Below, in pieces: positions 1 to 6,284 of a DNA stretch of 6,903 nt (position 1 is its first letter; each line of letters starts with the position of its first letter). A program made the translations under genes and the position numbers. Under the pieces are notes generated by a model. It was given only the letters and a program-made list of their open reading frames with translations. It ran no database searches and was not told the DNA's origin. Origin of the DNA: Cyanobacteria bacterium M_surface_7_m2_040 (GTDB lineage: Bacteria; Cyanobacteriota; Cyanobacteriia; PCC-6307; Cyanobiaceae); NCBI GenBank assembly GCA_016882555.1, contig VGPQ01000070.1:1-6903 (forward strand). The letters are read 5' to 3'.

Positions 1-188
1 CTGGCTGGGCCGGCCTCCATCAGTTCGGCCATCAGGTCGTTGGCGTTGATCCTGCCCTTGGCCATGGCACTGAGCGCCTGGCCGCCGATCAGGCAACTGG
101 CGCCGAGCCGGTTGAGCCAGCGGGGCGAGCGCAACGACCGCAGCCGGCTGCGGCGCTCGTGCTGGGAAGGGTGGTGGGGTGCACTCAT
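1..188 (-). CDS. MlaE-like ABC transporter permease, N-terminal fragment
   Basis: The gene is cut by the left window edge, and only the first 62 codons are visible. It starts with ATG at 188-186. The product begins with a basic, hydrophilic stretch of about 22 residues (MSAPHHPSQHERRSRLRSLR). This is followed by a segment with WLNRLG, then LIGGQAL and GRINANDLMAELMEAGPA. The order 'GGQ - short hydrophobic run - G(R/K)I - EQ/EL - (A/V)GP' is how cyanobacterial MlaE/DUF140 permeases begin. In that family these residues form the interfacial helix before the first full membrane span. Such permeases work with an MlaF-type ATPase and an MlaD-type MCE protein to move phospholipids between inner membrane and envelope. 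The ATG overlaps the stop codon of the upstream MFS gene (ATGA), so the two are almost certainly co-transcribed and translationally coupled. The family call rests on a short segment and on my memory of the family; the rest of the gene would settle it. Confidence 0.72.
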   Translation of the reverse strand, partial: MSAPHHPSQHERRSRLRSLRSPRWLNRLGASCLIGGQALSAMAKGRINANDLMAELMEAGPA

Positions 189-1597
189 GCCGGCTGCCTG
201 TGATGGTGCAGTCCTTTCTCGGGCCAGCGTCGCATCACCAGCAGACCCAGCACGATCAGCACCGCCGGGATCAGGCCCATGCACAGGCGGATCGCCAGCA
301 GGGCGCTGGCGGGTTGGGCCTGGGCGCTGAGGGTTTCGGAGTAGCCGCTGGCGCTCAGCAGCACCCCCAGCAGGGCGATCACGGCGCTGATGCACACCTT
401 CTGGGCCAGCACCATCCAGGCGCTGTATTGCCCGGCCGGTTTTTCCGGATCCACATCGATGGCGTCGGGCAGCAGCGACCAGGGGATCAGGTAGGCGGTG
501 GAGGCCCCGGCGCCCGCTAGCACGATCGTGGCCACAAGGGCGGCCAGCTTCAGGGCATTGGCCTGGGAGCCGAGCACCGCGGTGCCGGCATCCAGGGGTT
601 GCAGCAGCATCACGGCCAGGCAGGCAACGGTCCACAGCCCGCCACCCCAGCGCAGCGCCGCCACCCGCCCATGGCGGCGGGCCACGCCGGTCCACACCCA
701 GAGGCCAGCCAGGGAGCTCAGCAGAAAGGGCAGCAGGATCAGCTTGCTGAGCCCTTCGGGCACCTGCAGCACCACGGGCAAAAAGAACAGCGACACCGCC
801 TGCATCAGTTGCAGGGCACACCAGAGCAGCAGGTAGAGCCCCAGCACCATCAGAAAGCGGCCGTTGCGACGCACCCGGCGCAGCAAGCGGCGGGTGGTGC
901 CGGGGGTGCTGTCGGGTCTGCGGCAGCGGCGGGCCATGGGCAGCAGGCCCCAGCCGCAGAGCAGCGCCGTGACCGCAATGATCAGCCCCGACACCAGCCC
1001 CACCGGCAGGTAGGTGCGCGGGTCGCCGAGATCCTTGACCAGCACCCCGGCCAGCAGGGCTGCTGTGATCGTGGCCAGGATCGAGCCGGTGAAGCGGGCG
1101 GTGTTGAGCCTGGTGCGCAGCTGCACGTCGCCGCTCAGCTCGGCCGCCAGGGCGGTGTAGGGCAGGTTGACGCAGGTGTAGAGGCTGTTGGCGACGATCG
1201 AGATGGCCAGGAAGATGCCAAAGCGGATGGCGTTGTCGGGCCAGGGCGGCAGCCACCACATCGCCGCCATGGCGATGCCCAGCGGCACGGCACTCCAGGC
1301 AATCCAGGGGATGCGCGGGCCCCAGGGATGGTTGCTGGTCTTGTCGCTCAGCCAGCCCACGATCGGATCGTTGATCGCATCCCAGAGGCGTCCGAGGCCA
1401 TAGGCCAGCCCCGCCTGCCAGGGGGGCAGGCCGGCGGCCACGTAGAAGCGCAGCAGGTAGAAGCCGATCAGGGCGGCGCCCATGCCGGTGCCCACATCGC
1501 CAAGGCCATAGGCCCACAGCAATCGCTGCCGAGCGGCGCCCCGCAGGTCAGCGGCATCGTGGGGGTCTCGCGTCACGGTCGCGTCACCGACTGGCAT
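185..1597 (-). CDS. MFS transporter, GPH/MelB-like cation symporter (MFS_2)
   Basis: This is a 470-residue integral membrane protein with about twelve hydrophobic segments, the usual size for glycoside-pentoside-hexuronide:cation symporters. Segment 1 carries YGLGDVGTGMG (30-40). Segment 2 and its loop carry RLWDAINDPIVGWLSDKT (70-87) and then GPRIPW (93-98). Asp73, Asn76 and Asp77 fall at the spacing of the MelB cation-site residues Asp55, Asn58 and Asp59, which suggests Na+ or H+ coupling. The second half has the family's LLPDAIDVD signature followed by a segment containing LAQKV. A basic loop of about 30 residues near 220-245 separates the two halves. The substrate cannot be read from sequence: the family includes sugar symporters and, in animals, lysophospholipid carriers. 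An in-frame TGA lies five codons upstream, so ATG at 1597 is the first possible start. No Shine-Dalgarno site is visible, and GTG at 1576 is an alternative. The last codons overlap the MlaE-like gene, so a lipid-related substrate is possible but unproven. Confidence 0.88.
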   Translation of the reverse strand: MPVGDATVTRDPHDAADLRGAARQRLLWAYGLGDVGTGMGAALIGFYLLRFYVAAGLPPWQAGLAYGLGRLWDAINDPIVGWLSDKTSNHPWGPRIPWIAWSAVPLGIAMAAMWWLPPWPDNAIRFGIFLAISIVANSLYTCVNLPYTALAAELSGDVQLRTRLNTARFTGSILATITAALLAGVLVKDLGDPRTYLPVGLVSGLIIAVTALLCGWGLLPMARRCRRPDSTPGTTRRLLRRVRRNGRFLMVLGLYLLLWCALQLMQAVSLFFLPVVLQVPEGLSKLILLPFLLSSLAGLWVWTGVARRHGRVAALRWGGGLWTVACLAVMLLQPLDAGTAVLGSQANALKLAALVATIVLAGAGASTAYLIPWSLLPDAIDVDPEKPAGQYSAWMVLAQKVCISAVIALLGVLLSASGYSETLSAQAQPASALLAIRLCMGLIPAVLIVLGLLVMRRWPEKGLHHHRQPA

Positions 1598-1648
1598 CGG
1601 GCTTTGGCGTCAAGCAGATGGATCCCAGGGGTGCCGACCGACGCAGGT

Positions 1649-1654
1649 CATAAT
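1649..1654 (+). promoter_or_regulatory. possible -10 box for tRNA-Gly
   Basis: CATAAT matches the sigma-70 -10 consensus at five of six positions. It lies 28 bases before the mature tRNA, which would put the transcription start near 1661 and give a leader of about 22 nt. No convincing -35 hexamer sits 16-18 bp upstream, so the call is weak. The opposite strand of the same spot reads CATTAT, so a minus-strand promoter for the MFS gene here is also conceivable. Confidence 0.3.
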
Positions 1655-1662
1655 GCTGCAGT

Positions 1663-1679
1663 TCAAGGCCTGGCCTTGA
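1663..1679. promoter_or_regulatory. 17-bp palindrome between MFS gene and tRNA-Gly
   Basis: The sequence TCAAGGCC-T-GGCCTTGA is a perfect inverted repeat with 8-bp arms around one base. It sits in the 85-bp divergent spacer between the MFS gene start and tRNA-Gly, ending 3 bp before the tRNA. As DNA it could be an operator for a dimeric regulator acting on either gene. As RNA it could fold into a 7-bp stem with a CTG loop in the tRNA precursor leader. No T-tract follows, so it does not resemble an intrinsic terminator. The repeat is directly visible; its function is inference. Confidence 0.45.
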
Positions 1680-1682
1680 TCT

Positions 1683-1753
<71 letters not shown>

Positions 1754-1769
1754 TTGCTGAAAGGCTGAA

Positions 1770-2495
1770 TCAGCGATTGAACAAGGAGTCGTAGCGTTCG
1801 TACTCCGGCTTCTGGAAGCCGTCGTGGCGCAGCATGCGGCGCAGCTCGAGGATTTCGCGGCGCTGGGCCACGATGATCTGCCGCGCCAGGCGCCTGACGG
1901 TGGTGTTGGTGGATTGGGCCAGGGCGTCGTGGGCCATCAGCAGCGCGCCGCCGTGGTGCTGGATCATCCCTTCGAGGAACCAGGTCACACGGTTGGCGCG
2001 GGTGGGCGCGGCGCCAAGCATCTGCATGGCCTCGATCTGGGCTGTGCTCATGCGCTGCAGGCCAGTCAGGCTGTCGGGGTCGCCGCCGGGCTTCAGGGCC
2101 ACCGGATAGACCGGGGCGTCGGGGTACCAGGCCTTGCGCCACTGGCCCATGGCCTTGATCTCCTGGGCCTGGTCGGCCCAGATCGCCTTGGCCAGGGCAC
2201 CCACGCCGGGAGAGCGGCTGTCAAACACGAACTCGCTCATGCGCAACGCGCCGGTGTGGTGCTGCACCATGGCGTCGAGCCAGCGCAGGTCGTAGCTGGC
2301 GCCGGCGGGGCCCAGGTCATGGCCGTGATCGTGGGCTCCGACCCCTGGCGCGGCCTGCGGCGCCTGTTGCCGTGGCCAGGAGTGCTGGTGATGATCGTGG
2401 TGCTGGTGAGGCGACTGGGCCTGGGCCAAGCTGGCGGCGCCTGAACCGAGCCACGCCATAGCAGCGGCGAGGAGCACAGGTTTCAAGGCACCCAT
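1770..2495 (-). CDS. secreted DUF305 protein with two repeats and His-rich N-terminus
   Basis: With ATG at 2495 as start, the product has 241 residues. It opens with a signal peptide: MGALK, a hydrophobic core (7-24) and a likely cleavage after SLAQA (about 26), so it should be periplasmic or exported. Next comes a histidine-rich linker, HQHHDHHQH (30-38) and HDHGHD (55-60). Two DUF305 units follow. Each has the family's M-(V/I)-Q-H-H-x-G-A-L-x-M motif (76-86 and 177-187) and a later helix with QxxEI or QRREI (109-113 and 211-215). The paired histidines, flanking methionines and His-rich tail suggest binding of copper or another soft metal; that is inference, as the family's biochemistry is little known. 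An in-frame TTG at 2549 would add 18 residues ahead of the signal peptide and seems less likely. A stop codon closes the frame at 2559-2561. No Shine-Dalgarno site is visible. The gene follows a CorC-type metal transport gene on the same strand. Confidence 0.92.
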   Translation of the reverse strand: MGALKPVLLAAAMAWLGSGAASLAQAQSPHQHHDHHQHSWPRQQAPQAAPGVGAHDHGHDLGPAGASYDLRWLDAMVQHHTGALRMSEFVFDSRSPGVGALAKAIWADQAQEIKAMGQWRKAWYPDAPVYPVALKPGGDPDSLTGLQRMSTAQIEAMQMLGAAPTRANRVTWFLEGMIQHHGGALLMAHDALAQSTNTTVRRLARQIIVAQRREILELRRMLRHDGFQKPEYERYDSLFNR

Positions 2496-2572
2496 GGCGA
2501 CGAACGCATCAAGGCCGAAGTCTGGCGAACCGGTCGATTCGACTGGCAACGCAGGACGTCATCACCCGCTGT

Positions 2573-2597
2573 CTCGATCACCCTCCTCCTCGATCAC
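2573..2597. repeat. pair of 9-bp direct repeats upstream of DUF305 gene
   Basis: CTCGATCAC occurs at 2573-2581 and again at 2589-2597, a 16-bp period. It lies in the 129-bp spacer between the DUF305 gene start and the end of the CorC-type gene. A shorter echo, ATCACCC, lies at 2561-2567. The period is close to 1.5 helix turns. The pair could be a regulator site or chance in a GC-rich spacer. I see no convincing promoter hexamers or terminator hairpin in the rest of this spacer. Confidence 0.3.
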
Positions 2598-2624
2598 GCT
2601 TGTGGAGGTGCGGGCGTGGTGCAC

Positions 2625-3962
2625 TCAGTCTTTGGCTTTGATTGCCTCGGCGCCGGACTCCTCGCCGGCCTCAGGGTGCAGTGGTGCGATCAGCAGCTTG
2701 TCGATGCGCTTGCCATCCATGTCGACCACTTCGAAGCGGTAGCCGCGCCACTCAAACGAATCGGCTTCCTGGGGAATGCGCTCGAGGATGTGCATCACAA
2801 AGCCCGCCATGGTGTGGTAGCGGCGTTCCTGCTCGATGTCGAAGATGTCTTCGTCGATCACTTCGGCAAAGGCTTCGAGATCGAGGGCGCCGTCGATCAG
2901 CCAGGAGCCGTCGTCGCGCTGGGTGACCAGGGGTTCCTCCTGGTCATCGATCGAGGGGAGATCGCCGACAATTCCCTCCATCAGGTCATTGAGGGTCACC
3001 AGACCCGAAACACCGCCGAATTCGTCGGTGACCAGGGCGAAGTGGATGCCGGTGCGCTTGAACTCCTCGAGCACCGACAGGGCGCGGGTGCTTTCGGCCA
3101 GAAACAGGGGCGGCTGAATCAGGGCCTCGAGGTCGATCGGTTGCTGGCTCATGCGGGCCGAGAGCAGATGGCGCACCCGCACGAAGCCGACGCAGTCATC
3201 GAGGCTTTCCCGCGCCACCGGAAACTGGGAGTGGGTGCTCTCCATCACCTCCTGGAGGTTGTCTTCGATCGGTTCGTCGAGATCGAGCCAGCAGATTTCG
3301 GTGCGGGGCGTCATCAGCGTCTTGATGGCCCGATCCCCCAGGCGCATGACGCGCTGCATCATGTCGTGCTCCGCCTCTTCAAAGACGCCGGTTTCGGCGC
3401 CCTGGCGGATCATCGCCTTGATCTCATCTTCGGAGACATCGGGGCCGGCCTCGGTCGAGACCCCCATCAGCCGCAGCAGGGCATCAGTGGAGCGGCTCAG
3501 CAGGTGCACCACCGGAGCGCTCACCTTCGACAGCCAGCGCATCGACGGAGCGGTCTGGCAGGCCAGCTGCTCGGGGTTGGAGAGGGCAATGCGCTTCGGC
3601 ACCAGCTCGCCGATCAGCAGCGAGAGGTAGGTGATCGCCCCGACCACCAGGAGAAAGCTGAGCGCTTCGCTGTAGGCGTTGAGCCAGGGAATCGCATCAA
3701 AGACGCTCCCCAGCCGCCGCGCCAGGGTGGCCCCGCCCAGGGCACCGCTGAGGATGCCGATCAGGGTGATGCCGATCTGAACGGTGGAGAGAAATTCGTT
3801 GGGTGACTCGGCCAGCCTCAGCGCAACACGGGCCGAGCGGCGGCCTTTCTCCGCCAGTTGTTCGAGGCGGTGTTTGCGGGAGGAAACGATCGCAATTTCA
3901 GCTCCAGAGAAGACTCCGTTGGCCAGGATCAAGATCAGGATGAACAGAATGTCCAGCGCCAA
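2625..3962 (-). CDS. CNNM/CorC (HlyC-type) membrane protein: DUF21-CBS-CorC_HlyC
   Basis: The 445-residue product has the full classical architecture. The DUF21/CNNM membrane domain spans about 1-190, with an ANGVFSGAEIA start (14-24), NEFLSTVQIGITLIGILSG (55-73) and GELVPKRIAL (118-127). A CBS pair follows at about 205-335, including KTLMTPRTEI (214-223) and VTDEFGGVSGLVT (311-323). The CorC_HlyC domain closes it at about 345-427, with a short acidic tail. Length is typical. Family members sit in the inner membrane and are tied to Mg2+ or Co2+ efflux or homeostasis, with adenine nucleotides bound by the CBS pair; the older 'hemolysin' label is a misnomer. The start must be TTG at 3962: an in-frame TGA lies three codons upstream, and any later start would clip the first membrane helix. 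A GGAGG motif 12 bases upstream supports it. The DUF305 gene lies downstream on the same strand. Confidence 0.95.
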   Translation of the reverse strand: MALDILFILILILANGVFSGAEIAIVSSRKHRLEQLAEKGRRSARVALRLAESPNEFLSTVQIGITLIGILSGALGGATLARRLGSVFDAIPWLNAYSEALSFLLVVGAITYLSLLIGELVPKRIALSNPEQLACQTAPSMRWLSKVSAPVVHLLSRSTDALLRLMGVSTEAGPDVSEDEIKAMIRQGAETGVFEEAEHDMMQRVMRLGDRAIKTLMTPRTEICWLDLDEPIEDNLQEVMESTHSQFPVARESLDDCVGFVRVRHLLSARMSQQPIDLEALIQPPLFLAESTRALSVLEEFKRTGIHFALVTDEFGGVSGLVTLNDLMEGIVGDLPSIDDQEEPLVTQRDDGSWLIDGALDLEAFAEVIDEDIFDIEQERRYHTMAGFVMHILERIPQEADSFEWRGYRFEVVDMDGKRIDKLLIAPLHPEAGEESGAEAIKAKD

Positions 3963-3974
3963 AGAGAGTCAATT

Positions 3975-3979
3975 CCTCC
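3975..3979 (-). promoter_or_regulatory. ribosome binding site for the CorC-type gene
   Basis: GGAGG on the minus strand lies 12 bases before the TTG start at 3962, a slightly long spacing. It is the only clear Shine-Dalgarno motif in front of a gene in this window, and it supports a start codon that would otherwise be doubtful. A closer TTG at 3972-3970 is out of frame. Confidence 0.6.
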
Positions 3980-4004
3980 GATTGCAACCAATTTACTCGA
4001 GATT

Positions 4005-4025
4005 CCTGGCCCGGCCCGAGCCAGG
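4005..4025 (-). other. GC-rich hairpin in the spacer upstream of the CorC-type gene
   Basis: CCTGGC and GCCAGG form a 6-bp stem around a 9-nt G/C-rich loop. It lies about 43 bases upstream of the CorC-type start, between it and the stronger hairpin at 4043-4063. It could be part of a termination region for the channel gene or a 5' leader structure. No T-run follows it on the minus strand. Confidence 0.3.
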
Positions 4026-4042
4026 CCCAGCGCCCTCATGCT

Positions 4043-4063
4043 GCCAGGGCTGATGGCCCTGGC
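4043..4063 (-). terminator. candidate terminator hairpin after the MscS-like gene
   Basis: GCCAGGGC and GCCCTGGC form a perfect 8-bp stem with a 5-nt loop. It begins 9 bases after the TAG stop of the channel gene. The position and strength fit a transcription terminator or a 3'-end stabiliser. The U-tract of a classical intrinsic terminator is missing, which lowers confidence, although cyanobacteria often lack clear U-tracts. Confidence 0.45.
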
Positions 4064-4072
4064 TCCCAGGCT

Positions 4073-6235
4073 CTAGCCATGCAGTTCGATGCTGGTGGGG
4101 AAGGGGATCTCGATTCCCTCCGCCTCGAATGCGGCCAACAGGTCCCGGTTGAGGCGATCGATGCCGTCTTTGAAGGCGACGTAACTGCTGTGGCTGAAAC
4201 GGAAATCGAAGACATAGTCATAGCTGAACTCACCGATCGTCATCAGCCGGCAGGAGCGGAACTGACGATCGGGATCGGCATTCACCACCGATTCGATCAG
4301 CCCGGGAATGGCGGCCAGCTGTGCGGCCGTCGTGCTGTAGGAGACGCCGACCACGATGCGGGATTTCTTCACCTGGTCGATCAAGACCTGCAGCTGGCGC
4401 AGCACCCGCTCCCGCACCGTCAGGTAGGCGGGCCAGCCATGCAGCTGCACCATCGCGAAGCAGATCAGCTCGAGGCTGTCGCTGGTGTTCTGGCTGATGC
4501 TCACCAGGGGATCCTCCAGTTCCCCATCGGCCCTGAGCATGGCGCGGGTGTAATCGATCAGATCGCCGGTCTGTTCAGGGCTCAGCGGCTCCTCGATCTG
4601 CAGCCGTAGGTCCAGTGTCTGCTTCGGCATCGCCTCAGACGCTTTGCTGCGGCGCGAGTAATTGACGATGGTGGCCTCATCGGCCATCGCATTGGGGATG
4701 GTGATCCGGCTCTCCAGGGTCTGCAGTTCGAGGGAGCGCAGGCCGATACGGGTGATGAAGCCGGTGTTCTCGCCCACCTGGCAGAACTCTCCGACCCGGA
4801 GCGGTCGGTCGGTCTGGATCGCCAGGCCTGCAAACAGGTTGCCCAGCAGTTTGGAGGCCCCCAGGCCGATCGCCAGGCCGGGGACCGCCGAGAAGGCCAG
4901 CACCGTGCTCGCTGGCAGGCCCAGCTGAATCAGCAGGCGATAGAGCAGAAACAGGGCGCAGATGGCACCCAGCGTGCGGCAGATCGGCAGCAGCAGGTTG
5001 TTCATCCGCTGCAGCATCAGGGGCGATCGGCTGCCGCGCAGGCGCACGAGCCATTCGGCTCCCGAGCGGCCAATGGCGTCGAAGGTCAGGTAGCTGAGGG
5101 CGCTGGCGTTCAGGAAGTACGCCACGAAATAGGCCGCGGTGATCACCTCCAGCGTCGAGCCGGTGATGTTGATGTAGTTATCGATGATCACTTCGCTGAA
5201 GCGCACCAGCGGCAGGATCGGCAGCAGCAGCAGCACCCGGATGCAGGCGACGTTGTCGTCGTTGAGGCTGGGCAGATCCTGCTCAGCCGGCATGAGCTTG
5301 TAGGTGCGGATGAACTGCCTGATCAGCAGCCAGGCTCCGCTGCTGCCCACCATCACCACGATTGCGCCCAGGACGATCTGCAGCAGCGTCTGCTCGCCAA
5401 TGCCCAGCTCCAGCAACCTGCGGGTGCTGGGGGGGATCCTGAGATACCACTTCGGTGGCACCAGGCCGCCGGGGGTGCGGGTATAGCGCTCGTAGATATT
5501 CCGGCTGGTGAACCCATCAGCCGGGATCGGCACGGCTTTCACCGCGTCGTACAGCTGCCGCACCCTGCCCACGGTTTCGGCGCTGAACAGGAAATCGATG
5601 TTTTCGGGGTCGTTTGGCAGCTTGTTGCTCAAGCTGATCGCCGTGCCTGGAATGCGCCAACGGCTGATGGGCTTTCCCTGTTCGCTGGCCAAGGTCTTCA
5701 GCGCCTTGGCATCGGGCAGCACGATCGGTGTGGCGCTGGTGTGAAAGACAACATCGAGCAGGCTCTTCAGCTGCAGCGTCGCTTCCTGGCCGGCATCGAC
5801 GCGCACGCTCTCGGGGAAACTGCTGGCGTCGAGGGCAGCCACCGCCAGTTGGAAGAGGCTGTCGGTGGCGGCGATCTGCCGGTGCCGTTCCGGGCTCCAC
5901 CACAGCCCCGCTTCGCGTTCGCCGGCCTGGCTGATGGCCTCGACCCGTGCGTTCACCTCGGCCATCACGGCGTAGAAGTTCACCACGGTGCCGCGGGGGC
6001 TGTTGGCCACCACCTCGCCCAATGGGTGCAATTGCCATTGCTTTCTGGCCTGCTGGAGCGCCTCGAAAAAGGGCTGGCTGCTCAACGGCGTGAGCTCCAG
6101 CTGCTGCCCAGCGGTGCTCAGGGCGCGGGCCGATGCGGTCGCCTGGCCGCTCATGGCCAGGGCGATGCTGAGCAGCAGGCCCGTCAGCAGCGCGGCCAGA
6201 TGTCGCCGCAGCCGGTGCACGTTCCTGAAGCTCAT
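4073..6235 (-). CDS. large MscS-family mechanosensitive channel with exported N-terminal domain
   Basis: The 720-residue product opens with a signal peptide (basic 1-12, hydrophobic 13-28, cleavage near TASA, 32-36). A periplasmic domain of about 240 residues follows, with SPRGTVVNF (79-87) and, near its end, FLFSAETVGRVRQLYD (215-230). Membrane spans are likely at about 283-305, 328-350, 358-384 and 411-436, then the pore helix 442-475 with VPGLAIGLGASKLLGNLFAG. The MscS beta domain follows (476-530), with RPLRVGEFCQVG and ITIPNAMADEATIVNYSR. Two alpha/beta domains then lie in tandem (about 538-622 and 626-718); the second ends in EGIEIPFPTSIEL, like the end of E. coli MscS. Members open under membrane tension and release solutes during hypo-osmotic shock. 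It is far longer than E. coli MscS (286 residues), so it resembles the extended MscK/YnaI-type members only loosely. ATG at 6235 gives a good signal peptide but has no clear Shine-Dalgarno site. The ChrA gene ends 49 bp upstream, so co-transcription is likely. Confidence 0.92.
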   Translation of the reverse strand: MSFRNVHRLRRHLAALLTGLLLSIALAMSGQATASARALSTAGQQLELTPLSSQPFFEALQQARKQWQLHPLGEVVANSPRGTVVNFYAVMAEVNARVEAISQAGEREAGLWWSPERHRQIAATDSLFQLAVAALDASSFPESVRVDAGQEATLQLKSLLDVVFHTSATPIVLPDAKALKTLASEQGKPISRWRIPGTAISLSNKLPNDPENIDFLFSAETVGRVRQLYDAVKAVPIPADGFTSRNIYERYTRTPGGLVPPKWYLRIPPSTRRLLELGIGEQTLLQIVLGAIVVMVGSSGAWLLIRQFIRTYKLMPAEQDLPSLNDDNVACIRVLLLLPILPLVRFSEVIIDNYINITGSTLEVITAAYFVAYFLNASALSYLTFDAIGRSGAEWLVRLRGSRSPLMLQRMNNLLLPICRTLGAICALFLLYRLLIQLGLPASTVLAFSAVPGLAIGLGASKLLGNLFAGLAIQTDRPLRVGEFCQVGENTGFITRIGLRSLELQTLESRITIPNAMADEATIVNYSRRSKASEAMPKQTLDLRLQIEEPLSPEQTGDLIDYTRAMLRADGELEDPLVSISQNTSDSLELICFAMVQLHGWPAYLTVRERVLRQLQVLIDQVKKSRIVVGVSYSTTAAQLAAIPGLIESVVNADPDRQFRSCRLMTIGEFSYDYVFDFRFSHSSYVAFKDGIDRLNRDLLAAFEAEGIEIPFPTSIELHG

Positions 6236-6284
6236 GGGCGGTGGGGCAGATGGGGTGGACCGGCACTGATCCTGACAGTGGTGC

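Noticed and set aside
1756..1774. Possible terminator between tRNA-Gly and the DUF305 gene (GCTGA/TCAGC)
   Set aside because: Only 5 bp of stem with a 9-nt loop and no T-tract, and it lies partly inside the DUF305 coding end.
2616..3806. 396-codon open frame on the plus strand
   Set aside because: It is wholly antisense to the CorC-type gene, whose domains are complete. The plus-strand frame shows no family motifs and owes its length to the third-position G/C bias.
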